DNA of 64,000 bases from assembly GCA_963705355.1 (NCBI GenBank), contig OY970070.1, positions 868,001 to 932,000 of the forward strand, written 5' to 3'. The DNA is from COMBO-56-21 sp963705355 (GTDB taxonomy: Archaea; Thermoplasmatota; Thermoplasmata; UBA10834). Each line of letters starts with the position of its first letter. Within the stretch, counting starts at the first letter, position 1. Below the pieces are notes generated by a model that did no database searches, was not told the DNA's origin, and worked only from the letters and a program-made list of their open reading frames with translations. Of this stretch, positions 8,695-16,711 are shown in pieces. Made by a program: the position numbers and the translations under genes.

Positions 8695-9507
8695 TCACTT
8701 CTCGGGAATCTGTCTGATCCGGTCAGCGACGGCAATCGAGTCCTTTTTCAGCTCGAGCGTCATGAAATCCCTGGCAGCTATCGTCTTCACGCCGCATCTG
8801 TCCTCGATCCATTTGGCCTGCGTCTCCGGATTCTCCTGGATGACGCGCATGCCGAAGTGGGTTATGACCGCCAGCTCGGGCTTGATCTTCTCTATCAAGT
8901 AGCCCGCATCCTCGGTGCTCAGATGATGCGGGATCCTCTGGCCGAGAGGCCGGGTCACGCATGCGATGAGGATTCTGGCGTGCCTGTGCGCCTTGATCAC
9001 CTGTTCCACGAGCTGCGTGTCGGAGACATAGGAGACCACACCTGCGGTCGTCTGGATCCGGAATCCTATCGAGCTGGTGTCGGAGTGAGCCGACGGCGTG
9101 GCGGAGATCTCGAGCGGCTTCAAGCTGATCTTGTTGAACGGCTGCATGACCTTCACGATCCTCGGCCTTGAGAGGTGGTACTTCGATATGGCCGGGCCGA
9201 AGTCGCCGTTGCCCTCGATGACGCTCGTGCTCGCCAGCAGCACTCCCTGCTTGCGCGTGCCGCCTTCTGTCATAGCCTCGATCAGGATCTCTGCGTCCAC
9301 ATAGTGGTCCGGGTGGCAATGGGATATCAGGATCGCATCGGTCGCCAGAGGGTCGATGCCGACCGAGCGCATTCGGACAAGAGCTCCAGGTCCGGGATCT
9401 ATGTGCAGGTTCCTCTGATCCTCGATGTAGATCCCGCCCGTGGCGCGCGCCTGGTAGATGGTCGCGAAGCGCCCTCCGCCAGTGCCCAGAAAGGTGATTC
9501 TTGCCAT
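8695..9507 (-). CDS. MBL-fold metallo-hydrolase
   Basis: A 270-residue metallo-beta-lactamase-fold hydrolase. It has FLGTGGG at the N-terminus, the metal-binding SHCHPDHYVD near residue 66-75, a SDTQLV strand near 170 and VITHFGMR near 228, which supply the usual ligands of a binuclear zinc centre. The overall arrangement resembles RNase Z/phosphodiesterase-like MBL proteins, but the substrate cannot be read from the sequence. I prefer ATG at 9507 over TTG at 9516 because a TATA-like TATTAAAG lies about 28 nt upstream. It is divergent from the amidohydrolase gene, sharing a short promoter region. Confidence 0.85.
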   Translation of the reverse strand: MARITFLGTGGGRFATIYQARATGGIYIEDQRNLHIDPGPGALVRMRSVGIDPLATDAILISHCHPDHYVDAEILIEAMTEGGTRKQGVLLASTSVIEGNGDFGPAISKYHLSRPRIVKVMQPFNKISLKPLEISATPSAHSDTSSIGFRIQTTAGVVSYVSDTQLVEQVIKAHRHARILIACVTRPLGQRIPHHLSTEDAGYLIEKIKPELAVITHFGMRVIQENPETQAKWIEDRCGVKTIAARDFMTLELKKDSIAVADRIRQIPEK

Positions 9508-9562
9508 CGTTTCCAAACCTTAATGACCGAGCCCTTTAATACAGTTCCGAGCCAGGGGGCGC

Positions 9563-10861
9563 GTGCGATTGAGCATACTGGTGAAGGGAGGACTCGTAGT
9601 CACTCAGAACTGGAAGAGAGAGATCCTCAAGGGCGACGTCCTGATAGAGGACGGGAAGATCGCGAGCGTCGGCCATGTCAAGTCGAGGGCCGACGAAGTC
9701 GTCGACGCCTCGGGCTGCGTCGTCATGCCAGGCCTGATCAACTGCCACACGCACGTTGCGATGGCCCTCATGAGGAGCATCGCGGACGATGTCAAGCTCG
9801 ACAAGTTCCTGGACAGGACATTTGCGATCGACGCCAAGCGCACTCCAGAGGATGTGGCGGTGGGCGCGACGCTCGGATGCCTCGAGATGGCGAGGTCAGG
9901 AACCACAACATTCGTTGACATGTACTACTCCGAGGATGCGATCGCCAAGAGCGTTGAGGAGGTCGGCCTCCGAGGATACCTTGGCTGGGCTGTGCTGGAC
10001 GAGGAGTTCACGACCCAGAAGGGCAAACCTATCAACAACTGCGAGAACTTCATCAGGTCGCACAGTGGAAGGCCGCTGATCAAGCCATTGGTGGCGCTCC
10101 AGGGAGTCTATGTCTGCTCTGACGAGACGCTGATGAAAGGCAAGGAGCTGGCGGCCAAGGAGAGAACTTTCTGCCACTTCCATCTGTCAGAGACCAGGTT
10201 CGAGGTCTACGAATACCAGGATAAGAAGGGCAAGCGGCCGGCGGAGCATCTGGAGGAGATAGGTTTCTTCTCGAACGGGGACCTCGCCGCGCACTCAGTC
10301 TGGCTGACGATCAACGAGGTCAGGGCTCTTGCGCGCGCGGGCGTCAATGTTGCCCACTGCCCGACCTCCAACATGAAGCTCGCGAGCGGCGGCGTCGCCC
10401 CGATTCCCGAGATGTTCAAGGAGGGCATCACCGTCAGCCTCGGAACCGACGGATGCTCGTCCAACAACACGCTCGACATGTTCCTCGAGATGAAGTTCGC
10501 CTCCCTAATGCAGAAGGCCCACAGATGGGATGCGGCCGTGCTGCCGGCCCAGAAGTGCCTCGACATGGCGACTGTGGACGCGGCCAGATGCATCGGGGCT
10601 GAGAAGGAGCTTGGGTCTCTGGAGCCTGGAAAGAAGGCCGACCTCGTCATTCTCGACTGCTCTGCGCCGTCGATGACGCCGACCCGGTCGGACAATGCAG
10701 TGGCGAACTTGGTCTACGCGAGCCCGGGCCAGGCTGTGAGGGACACGATGGTCGACGGCAAGTTCGTCCTGCGGGACCGCAGAATCGTCACGATGGATGA
10801 GGGGGAGTTCCTGAAGAGAGCCGACCAGGTGGCGGACCAGCTTCTCGCCAAGGTGAAGTAG
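9563..10861 (+). CDS. Amidohydrolase, 5-methylthioadenosine/S-adenosylhomocysteine deaminase type
   Basis: A 432-residue amidohydrolase-superfamily TIM barrel. The first metal motif NCHTHVAMALMR is near residue 60, GTTTFVDMYY near 110, FHLSETRFE near 200, NVAHCPTSN near 265 and the metal Asp in LGTDGCSSNN near 295. SNMKLASG and GTDGCSSNN are features of MTA/SAH and related adenosine deaminases. In archaea such enzymes deaminate by-products of SAM metabolism in place of SAH hydrolase or MTA phosphorylase. Start is GTG with an upstream AGGGGGC. Substrate specificity is inferred from the family. Confidence 0.87.
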   Translation: MRLSILVKGGLVVTQNWKREILKGDVLIEDGKIASVGHVKSRADEVVDASGCVVMPGLINCHTHVAMALMRSIADDVKLDKFLDRTFAIDAKRTPEDVAVGATLGCLEMARSGTTTFVDMYYSEDAIAKSVEEVGLRGYLGWAVLDEEFTTQKGKPINNCENFIRSHSGRPLIKPLVALQGVYVCSDETLMKGKELAAKERTFCHFHLSETRFEVYEYQDKKGKRPAEHLEEIGFFSNGDLAAHSVWLTINEVRALARAGVNVAHCPTSNMKLASGGVAPIPEMFKEGITVSLGTDGCSSNNTLDMFLEMKFASLMQKAHRWDAAVLPAQKCLDMATVDAARCIGAEKELGSLEPGKKADLVILDCSAPSMTPTRSDNAVANLVYASPGQAVRDTMVDGKFVLRDRRIVTMDEGEFLKRADQVADQLLAKVK

Positions 10862-10900
10862 AACAATAGAATAGGAAAAGGGTTTTCGAAAGTGGTTTGA

Positions 10901-12022
10901 TCAGCCCTGGTACTCTCTGTCCTGCTGGGCCTTCTTCGTGGCCTTCTTTGTGATCTCGGCGATCTCCTCCGCCTCGATCTTCTCATCTTGCATGGCCTTC
11001 TCGAGCGCCTTCAGCTCCTCGTGCAGCTCGTCCCGCGTCGGGATCGGGCCGAGTATATCCTCCGCCTTGCCGACCACGCGCTCGACCTCTTCGGGCCTCG
11101 AGACCTCCCTCGCGGGTGTCTCTCTGCCGATGCCAAGGTACTGGCTCGCGCCCTCCACGAGCTTCGTGAGCTCGAACGGGAAGATGATCTTCGTCGCCTG
11201 CCCGTTGCCCAAGGACTTCAAGGTCTCAAGGGATAGCACAGTCAGGGCCTTCGAGTCCATAGGCTGTGCACCGACGCTTAAGATCCTCAGCTTCTGCGCG
11301 TCACCCTGGCTGCGCAGTATGATCGCCAGCCTCTCACCCTCGGCCTCAAGTATCTTCGCCTGTCTGAGACCCTCGGCCTGCAGTATGCGGGCCCTCTTCT
11401 CGCCTTCAGCGTTCAGGATCGCAGCCCTCTTGGAGCCGTCCGCCTTGAGGATGGCCGCTCTCCTCAGCCTCTCGGCCGAGGTCTGCTCCTCCATGGCGTC
11501 CTTGACCTTGCCCGCGGGGTCGACCTCTCTGATCTCGACGCCCTCTACCTTGACGCCCCACTTGTCCGTCGCCTCGTCGAGCACGTCCCTCAGGTGAAGG
11601 TTGATCTTCTGCCTGTTGGACAGGACCTCGTCCAGCTCCATGTCACCGATGAGCGACCTGAGCGTGGTCTGCGCGAGGTAGATGGTCGCTGTCCTGTAGT
11701 TCGTGACCTGGAAGAACGCCTTCGTGGGGTCTATGACCTTGATGTATATGATCGCGTCAACGTTCGTCGGCGAGTTGTCCTTGGTGATGACTTCCTGCCT
11801 CGGGACGTCCAGCACCTGCGTCCTCAGGTCGATCCTCACGACCTGGTTTATCAAGGGTGCGACGAAGTTCACACCCTGGTTCAGCACTCGCATATAGCGT
11901 CCCAGCCGCATGTATATGGCCTGCTCGTACGGCAGGACGATCTTGATTGCATTGGTCATGACCGCGACCACGACTATCAGCGCGAGTATGACCAGCGCAA
12001 CAACCGGTCCTATTGCTACCAT
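10901..12022 (-). CDS. SPFH/band-7 (stomatin-like) membrane protein
   Basis: A 373-residue protein with one N-terminal transmembrane helix (about residues 4-26), then a band-7/SPFH domain (IVLPYEQAIYMRLGRY through GVEIREVDPAG), and a long coiled-coil with the repeated pattern ILxAEGxKRAxIL near 185-235, typical of stomatins and flotillins. Such proteins form oligomeric membrane scaffolds and often work with membrane proteases. The ATG at 12022 is preferred over a GTG/TTG-type start at 12040 because GGAGGG sits 6 nt ahead of it. It follows an NfeD gene by 23 nt, a conserved pairing. Confidence 0.93.
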   Translation of the reverse strand: MVAIGPVVALVILALIVVVAVMTNAIKIVLPYEQAIYMRLGRYMRVLNQGVNFVAPLINQVVRIDLRTQVLDVPRQEVITKDNSPTNVDAIIYIKVIDPTKAFFQVTNYRTATIYLAQTTLRSLIGDMELDEVLSNRQKINLHLRDVLDEATDKWGVKVEGVEIREVDPAGKVKDAMEEQTSAERLRRAAILKADGSKRAAILNAEGEKRARILQAEGLRQAKILEAEGERLAIILRSQGDAQKLRILSVGAQPMDSKALTVLSLETLKSLGNGQATKIIFPFELTKLVEGASQYLGIGRETPAREVSRPEEVERVVGKAEDILGPIPTRDELHEELKALEKAMQDEKIEAEEIAEITKKATKKAQQDREYQG

Positions 12023-12045
12023 TCCTATCCCTCCTCTCAAACTCC

Positions 12046-12498
12046 CTATTCAATCTCTTCCACCGTTACATGGACCCCTTCGCTCGTCTTCACCACGACG
12101 TTCTTGCCGACAGGTATCGCCTTGCCCGAGGTCGCGCTCCAGATGTCGTGCGCAATCCTCACCTTCCCCTTTAGGGTGTTCGGAGTGACCTCGGAGACCA
12201 CGACCCCTGTCATCCCGACCAACGAAGTCGCCACCGTCGTCTCCGGCGGAGCAGGTGGAGCGAGCCTCTGGTACAAGCGCATCGTGACATATGTAATCGG
12301 TATCACGACGACGGTCACGATGACCGGCGACCACCAGCTGATCAGAATATCGGGCGCGACGATCCCGACGAAGCCCAGCACAATCAGTACTGTCGCGGGC
12401 ACAAGTATGAATGCGCCCGGAGACGACAGCTCCGCCAGAAGCATCATTATTCCGATGATTATGAACGCTAGTCCGAGCTCAAAGCCCCCCACTGCCAT
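12046..12498 (-). CDS. NfeD-family protein
   Basis: A 150-residue protein with about three hydrophobic segments in residues 5-80, then a C-terminal OB-fold-like domain with the family pattern LVGMTGVVVSEVTPN ... GKAIPVGKNVVVKTSEGVHVTVEE. NfeD proteins pair with SPFH proteins, exactly as here, and are thought to anchor or modulate the scaffold. This is the short form with no N-terminal ClpP-like protease. The ATG at 12498 lies about 28 nt after a TATA-like CAATTTATACG (12523-12533). Confidence 0.92.
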   Translation of the reverse strand: MAVGGFELGLAFIIIGIMMLLAELSSPGAFILVPATVLIVLGFVGIVAPDILISWWSPVIVTVVVIPITYVTMRLYQRLAPPAPPETTVATSLVGMTGVVVSEVTPNTLKGKVRIAHDIWSATSGKAIPVGKNVVVKTSEGVHVTVEEIE

Positions 12499-12522
12499 GA
12501 TTGATACAAAAGGCTTGTCCGT

Positions 12523-12533
12523 ATAAATTGTTT
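12523..12533 (-). promoter_or_regulatory. TATA-like box of the nfeD-SPFH operon
   Basis: On the minus strand AATTTATACGG lies 25-35 nt before the nfeD ATG at 12498, consistent with a leaderless transcript covering both genes. Confidence 0.5.
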
Positions 12534-12606
12534 TGGGCGGACTCCCGCGGATGGCCAGGCCTGCTGGTTGAATGACAAAGAACCGCCCGCAAAAAGAGGT
12601 TGAGGC

Positions 12607-12984
12607 CTAGCGCAGACGAATCCTCTGGACGTGGTAGCACCAGAGGCCATACTTCCTGAGCGCTTCGTTCGTGCTGTTCTCGGTCACCCTTTCATGCTCA
12701 GTCTTGTATCTCAGTACTTCCTCGATCGGGTAGCCCACATAGTCCGAGAGCTTCACTAGCTTCTCGAACGGGAATGGCTGCTCCCCCACCAATATCTGCC
12801 TGACGCTCCATCCCGGGTGGATCCTCGAACGGTACCCGAGCTCGCGGGCGAGCCTGTTTATGCTGCCGGCCTTCTCGATCCCGTTCTTGATAAGCTCTAC
12901 TCGGAACGCTGATATCAACCAGACACGCTTGTCCGCGTTGTAGGCCTTGAATGGCCATCCATAGTACGCATGATGAGAGCTCAT
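12607..12984 (-). CDS. Putative helix-turn-helix DNA-binding protein
   Basis: A 125-residue basic protein without clear family. Its centre, from INRLARELGYRS near residue 44 to LVKLSDYVGYP near 90, looks like a helix-turn-helix of the Cro/XRE type, and the C-terminus is rich in Arg and aromatic residues. No membrane or signal segments. It is divergent from the YjbQ gene, and the shared intergenic region holds a 22-bp palindrome, so autoregulation or control of yjbQ is plausible but unproven. Confidence 0.6.
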   Translation of the reverse strand: MSSHHAYYGWPFKAYNADKRVWLISAFRVELIKNGIEKAGSINRLARELGYRSRIHPGWSVRQILVGEQPFPFEKLVKLSDYVGYPIEEVLRYKTEHERVTENSTNEALRKYGLWCYHVQRIRLR

Positions 12985-13042
12985 CTTGATTTCGAAGATT
13001 ATGGATTGCAGATATTTATTTATTGTGAGGAGGTGTCATTCA

Positions 13043-13064
13043 AGGGATGGTATGTACCATCCCT
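13043..13064 (+). promoter_or_regulatory. 22-bp near-perfect palindrome, candidate operator
   Basis: Arms AGGGATGGTA and TACCATCCCT are exact inverse complements separated by two bases (TG). The site lies between the divergent HTH gene (start 12984) and the YjbQ gene, about 25 nt beyond an AT-rich TTTATTTATT box. As DNA it fits a dimeric repressor site; as RNA it would form a 10-bp hairpin with a tiny loop, which is less natural. Confidence 0.55.
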
Positions 13065-13140
13065 GGAACTGCGAATCTGGAACAAACACCGAACAATGAG
13101 AACTGTTATCGATTTTGACAACGTTAGACCTCCTCGGTGG

Positions 13141-13566
13141 TTGCTTCTGTCAACTGCAAAGGGTTCAATCGGCCTCAAGACGGCCGCTCGGGACGAAGTG
13201 ATAGATGTCACGGACAAGGTGCAGGAGATAGTAACCAAGTCAAAGATCAAGGAAGGCCTCGCGTGCGTGTTCGTCGTGGGTTCCACGGCCGCGGTCACGA
13301 CGGTGGAGCACGAGCCCGGGCTTGTCGCGGACATGAAGGACGCGCTAGACCGCCTCTATCCCAAGAGCATTGACTACGAGCACCACCAGAGATGGGGCAA
13401 CGGGAACGGCCATGCACACATCCGGGCATCGTTCGTAGGGCCGTCTCTGACGGTCCCGATAGTCGACGGCACCCTCTCGCTCGGCACTTGGCAGCAGATC
13501 GTGTTCATGGAGTTCGACAACAAGCCCAGGACGAGGGAGATAGCGGTCCAGATCGTCGGGGAATGA
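13141..13566 (+). CDS. YjbQ/UPF0047 family protein (secondary thiamine-phosphate synthase type)
   Basis: The conserved YjbQ fold is clear: DVTDKVQEIV, a central VGSTAAVTTVEHEPG, HHQRWGNGNGHAHIRASFVGPS with its clustered His and the closing GTWQQIVFMEFDN. The family has weak thiamine-phosphate synthase activity in bacteria, but the physiological role is unsettled. The start is uncertain: TTG at 13141 gives 141 residues, close to the family norm; ATG at 13096 adds 15 residues that do not look conserved; CTG at 13147 has a better-spaced GGTGG ahead. The longer frame from 12970 overlaps the divergent gene and is unlikely. Confidence 0.88.
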   Translation: MLLSTAKGSIGLKTAARDEVIDVTDKVQEIVTKSKIKEGLACVFVVGSTAAVTTVEHEPGLVADMKDALDRLYPKSIDYEHHQRWGNGNGHAHIRASFVGPSLTVPIVDGTLSLGTWQQIVFMEFDNKPRTREIAVQIVGE

Positions 13567-13593
13567 GCGATCTACGCCGGATGTCGCTAAGGC

Positions 13594-13604
13594 AAGAATA
13601 TAAT
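13594..13604 (+). promoter_or_regulatory. TATA-like box before the beta-CASP gene
   Basis: GAATATAATAG lies 24-34 nt before the ATG at 13628, fitting a leaderless start there and arguing against the TTG at 13616. Confidence 0.5.
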
Positions 13605-13627
13605 AGTAAGAGCCGTTGGCCCACTCG

Positions 13628-14863
13628 ATGGCGCTAGAAGGAGAGTTCCTAGGAGGCGGAGGAGAAGTCGGCAGGCTCGGCATACTTCTCAAATGCCCAG
13701 GAGCTAGACTGTTGTTCGACTATGGCATGACGGCGACCGATCCCCCGCAGTATCCTGCGCCGTGCCCTCCTGTGGACATCATGTTCCTGACACACTCACA
13801 CCTGGACCATTGTGGGATGATCCCTTGGCTGACGGCGCGGTACGATATCAATGTCGTGTCGACCAGCATCTCCCGAGAGGTCGGGATACTGCTGATGGAC
13901 GACAGCATCAAGATCGGAGCATCCGAGGGGTACCCCGAGCCCTACACCTCGGCAGATGTGAAGATCGCCCGCAGGCGGTTCGACGATATCATGTTTGGCG
14001 ACACCAGCCAAGCGGGCAAGATGCAGGTAGTAGCCCACTCCGCGGGCCACTTACCCGGCGCAACGATGTTCGAGCTCGTCGGCAAGAGGACCACGCTCAT
14101 CACGGGCGACCTCAACACGCTCGACACCAGGTTGGTCGCAGGGGCGAAGCCCGTCAAGTGCGACAACCTGATCATGGAGGCCACATACTCGGGAAGGAAC
14201 CACCCTCCGAGGTTGAAGACGGAATACGCTCTCTTGAAGAAGATCGAGGAGGTCAATCAGAGGGGTGGCACAGCCATCATACCGTCTTTCGCCGTCGGCA
14301 GGACGCAGGAGATACTCCTGCTCCTCAAGGACAGCAAGTTCGAGTTCTGGCTGGACGGCATGGGCAAGAAGGTCAACAAGATATACATGGGATATCCTGA
14401 GTTCATCAGATCGCCGAAGCGGCTGAGGCAGGCGATCAACAGGACCCGTGAGGTCAGGAACCTGCACGCGCGCTCGCGCGCTGCCAAGGCGGACGTCGTG
14501 GTCACAACGAGCGGAATGCTCGACGGCGGGCCCGTCCTGAACTATGTCGATGCTGTCCGCAACGATCCCAAGAGCGCGATCCTCCTGACGGGATACCAGG
14601 TCGAGGGAAGCAACGGCCGGAAGCTGATCGAGACGGGCTACATGGAATTCCTGGGAGTGAGCGAGAAGGTGAACTGCGAAGTGCTGAAGTACGACTTCTC
14701 GGCCCATGCGGGCCACAACGAGCTTCTGGCATTCGCGAAGGGCTGCTCGCCCGAGAAGATAGTCCTGATGCACGGGGACGAGAGGGAGATTCTGGCTGGC
14801 GACCTCAGGGCCGAGGGGTTCGAGGTTCTGCTCCCCCAAAACGGCGAGAAGTGGACGCTCTGA
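13628..14863 (+). CDS. Archaeal beta-CASP MBL ribonuclease, CPSF2-like
   Basis: A 411-residue MBL/beta-CASP nuclease. Visible motifs are THSHLDHCG near residue 60 (motif 2), HSAGHLPGA near 140 (motif 3), ITGDLN near 160 (motif 4), the beta-CASP region IPSFAVGRTQE near 220, TTSGMLDGGP near 298, and the C-terminal FSAHAGHNEL and LMHGDE motifs. It has no N-terminal KH domains, so it fits the shorter aCPSF2 type rather than the termination factor aCPSF1. Members cleave or degrade RNA from internal or 5' ends. Which activity dominates here is not visible. Confidence 0.92.
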   Translation: MALEGEFLGGGGEVGRLGILLKCPGARLLFDYGMTATDPPQYPAPCPPVDIMFLTHSHLDHCGMIPWLTARYDINVVSTSISREVGILLMDDSIKIGASEGYPEPYTSADVKIARRRFDDIMFGDTSQAGKMQVVAHSAGHLPGATMFELVGKRTTLITGDLNTLDTRLVAGAKPVKCDNLIMEATYSGRNHPPRLKTEYALLKKIEEVNQRGGTAIIPSFAVGRTQEILLLLKDSKFEFWLDGMGKKVNKIYMGYPEFIRSPKRLRQAINRTREVRNLHARSRAAKADVVVTTSGMLDGGPVLNYVDAVRNDPKSAILLTGYQVEGSNGRKLIETGYMEFLGVSEKVNCEVLKYDFSAHAGHNELLAFAKGCSPEKIVLMHGDEREILAGDLRAEGFEVLLPQNGEKWTL

Positions 14864-14918
14864 TCTCATCTTTCCTGTCCGAAATTTAGTTATCCCCCGA
14901 CGACCTGACACTCGGTGC

Positions 14919-15743
14919 ATGAAATCCAAGCTCCAAGAGTTCCTCAGAGAAGACATCGGGTCCGGAGACATCACATCAGAGCTCGTGATACCCGCGAACG
15001 CCAGGGCCAAAGGGCGGATCCTGTGCAAAGAGAAATGCATACTTGCAGGTGTGGCTGAGGCAAAGGCCGTTTTCGAGGAGCTCGGAGCCAAGGTGACCAG
15101 GATCAAGAAAGACGGCTCTGAGGTCAGGAAAGGAGACGTCGTCCTCGAGGTCGAGGGCCCTGCGCGAAGCATTCTTGCAGGCGAGAGACTTGCGCTGAAC
15201 TTCGTGATGCGCATGAGCGGAATCGCGACCCTCACCCACAATCTGGTTGCGAAGTGCAGGCGGATCAACCCGAAGATCAGGGTCGCAGCGACGCGGAAGA
15301 CAACGCCGGGTTTCCGCGAGTTCGAGAAGAAGGCAGTCCTGCTCGGAGGCGGAGACCCTCACAGGGTCGGGCTCTACGACGCCGTGCTGATCAAGGACAA
15401 TCATATCAGGATGGCGGGTGGAGTTAAGGAGGCGCTCAAGAGGGCCAAGAGCGGAAGCCTCACCAAGAAGATAGAGATCGAGGTGGAGAATGAGAAGGAC
15501 GCCCGGACAGCCGTCGAGAACGGCGCGGATATCATCATGCTGGACAACTTCAAGCCTGATGCGGCGAAGAAGCTCTCGGCCGAGCTGAAGAGGATCAATC
15601 CCGATGTGCTCATCGAGGCCTCGGGCGGAATCAGGCCCGAGAATGTCGATCAGTATGCAGTGGCAGCCGACATCATCTCGCTCGGGTGGCTCACTCACTC
15701 GGTCAAGTCTGTCGACTTTTCGATGGAAATCGAGAAGGCTTGA
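14919..15743 (+). CDS. nadC: Nicotinate-nucleotide diphosphorylase (carboxylating)
   Basis: A 274-residue quinolinate phosphoribosyltransferase, which converts quinolinate and PRPP to nicotinate mononucleotide in de novo NAD synthesis. Family marks are EDIGSGDITSELV at residues 8-20, RMSGIATLT near 92, AATRKTTPGFREFEKKAVLLGGG near 118-140 with active-site basic residues, LIKDNHI near 155, EVENEKDA and the glycine-rich EASGGI near 235. The ATG lies about 30 nt after AAATTTAGTTATC. The window also has NAD kinase at about 43.8 kb. Confidence 0.96.
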   Translation: MKSKLQEFLREDIGSGDITSELVIPANARAKGRILCKEKCILAGVAEAKAVFEELGAKVTRIKKDGSEVRKGDVVLEVEGPARSILAGERLALNFVMRMSGIATLTHNLVAKCRRINPKIRVAATRKTTPGFREFEKKAVLLGGGDPHRVGLYDAVLIKDNHIRMAGGVKEALKRAKSGSLTKKIEIEVENEKDARTAVENGADIIMLDNFKPDAAKKLSAELKRINPDVLIEASGGIRPENVDQYAVAADIISLGWLTHSVKSVDFSMEIEKA

Positions 15744-15800
15744 TGCAGCACGCTGCACAGAGAGTTTTTCTAGAGGCCAGCCGTTCCATGAGTGGGTGAT

Positions 15801-16499
15801 ATGGGACCGACACGGGCATGGGCGGCATTGTCGCTAGTCTTCTTCCTTGCAGTCATTGCCATTTCCACAGCATTGGTGGACATGGGGTATGATTCGATGC
15901 CCATCGCCCTTTCTGCGCTAGTTACCATCATGGCTTACCTCTACGCACTGTATAAGAGATATCATGTCGAGGTCGTTTCTGAGAGTGACATCAAACTTTT
16001 CGACGACATCGACGATCTTAGGATTCTCAGCAGGATCTACGGCACTGACGATAGTGGCGATGCAGAGGTTCTCAGACAGAGACTGATCAAATTCGTCAGG
16101 GCGAACGAGGATAGAGCATTCACGTGGGTCGCGCCAAGATCGGTCCTGGCGTTTGGATCCGCTTTCGAGCTCGCGCCTCCGCCGCCGGCAAGGGAGCCTG
16201 CAAAGCGCGTCTCCTGGCTTGCGGAGCAGTTGGCAGAACCGGCGGCATCGCACAGGCAGAGGGTGCTGCTGGGCGGAAAGTCGCGGTCGAACGCGAGACT
16301 GTTGAGCATCAAGACATGCCCGATGTGCGACGCCCAGACTCCCGAGTCCGGAACGATCTGCACCGAATGCGGGGCTGATCTTGAGTTTTACACTGTGCTC
16401 TCAGAATCGAAGGTCGGCAAACGACTCATATCCGAGAAATCGAGTGCTGTCAGGCGCAAACTTAGATACGCCGTTCCATCCTTGGGTGAGACCAGATGA
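15801..16499 (+). CDS. Membrane protein with C-terminal zinc ribbon
   Basis: A 232-residue protein of unknown function. Two hydrophobic segments (about residues 7-27 and 36-54) are followed by a long acidic then Pro/Ala-rich linker and a C-terminal zinc ribbon, CPMCDAQTPESGTICTECG near residues 176-195. The ribbon faces the cytoplasm if the Arg/Lys-rich flanks follow the positive-inside rule. ATG at 15801 is preferred over the GTG at 15792 because GGGTGAT lies just before it. The stop overlaps the start of a 58-residue zinc-finger gene as ATGA, so the two are probably made together. Confidence 0.72.
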   Translation: MGPTRAWAALSLVFFLAVIAISTALVDMGYDSMPIALSALVTIMAYLYALYKRYHVEVVSESDIKLFDDIDDLRILSRIYGTDDSGDAEVLRQRLIKFVRANEDRAFTWVAPRSVLAFGSAFELAPPPPAREPAKRVSWLAEQLAEPAASHRQRVLLGGKSRSNARLLSIKTCPMCDAQTPESGTICTECGADLEFYTVLSESKVGKRLISEKSSAVRRKLRYAVPSLGETR

Positions 16500-16672
16500 A
16501 GACGGACGAGAAGTGCCAGATCTGCGGCAAGCCCGCGACACACTACCTCTTCGCGGCCTTCGTGTGCGACTGCGAAGAGTGCATACAGAAGACGCGAGAA
16601 CAGAGAGGGGGACCCGGAGGTCACCAGAAGCAGAAGATGTTCGCCTGGCGGAAGTCTGAGAAGCAGACCTGA
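16496..16672 (+). CDS. 58-residue zinc-finger-like protein
   Basis: A small open frame with two Cys clusters: CQIC at residues 7-10 and CDCEEC near 25-30, separated by a hydrophobic stretch and followed by a basic, Gln-rich tail. This is the spacing of a compact treble-clef or zinc-ribbon finger. ATG overlaps the TGA of the upstream membrane zinc-ribbon gene by 4 nt, which supports real translation. Function unknown; its tail resembles nucleic-acid-binding tails. Confidence 0.7.
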   Translation: MKTDEKCQICGKPATHYLFAAFVCDCEECIQKTREQRGGPGGHQKQKMFAWRKSEKQT

Positions 16673-16711
16673 TGGCGAAGGTTTAAGCGAGGTTTTCCGT
16701 TTCGGGTGAAC

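Noticed and set aside
12970..13140. N-terminal extension of YjbQ from 12970
   Set aside because: It overlaps the divergent gene's start, crosses the palindrome and promoter region, and is not part of the YjbQ fold.
16037..16378. Opposite-strand and alternate-frame open frames of 80-110 codons over the zinc-ribbon membrane gene
   Set aside because: Composition is typical of GC-rich shadow frames, with no motif.
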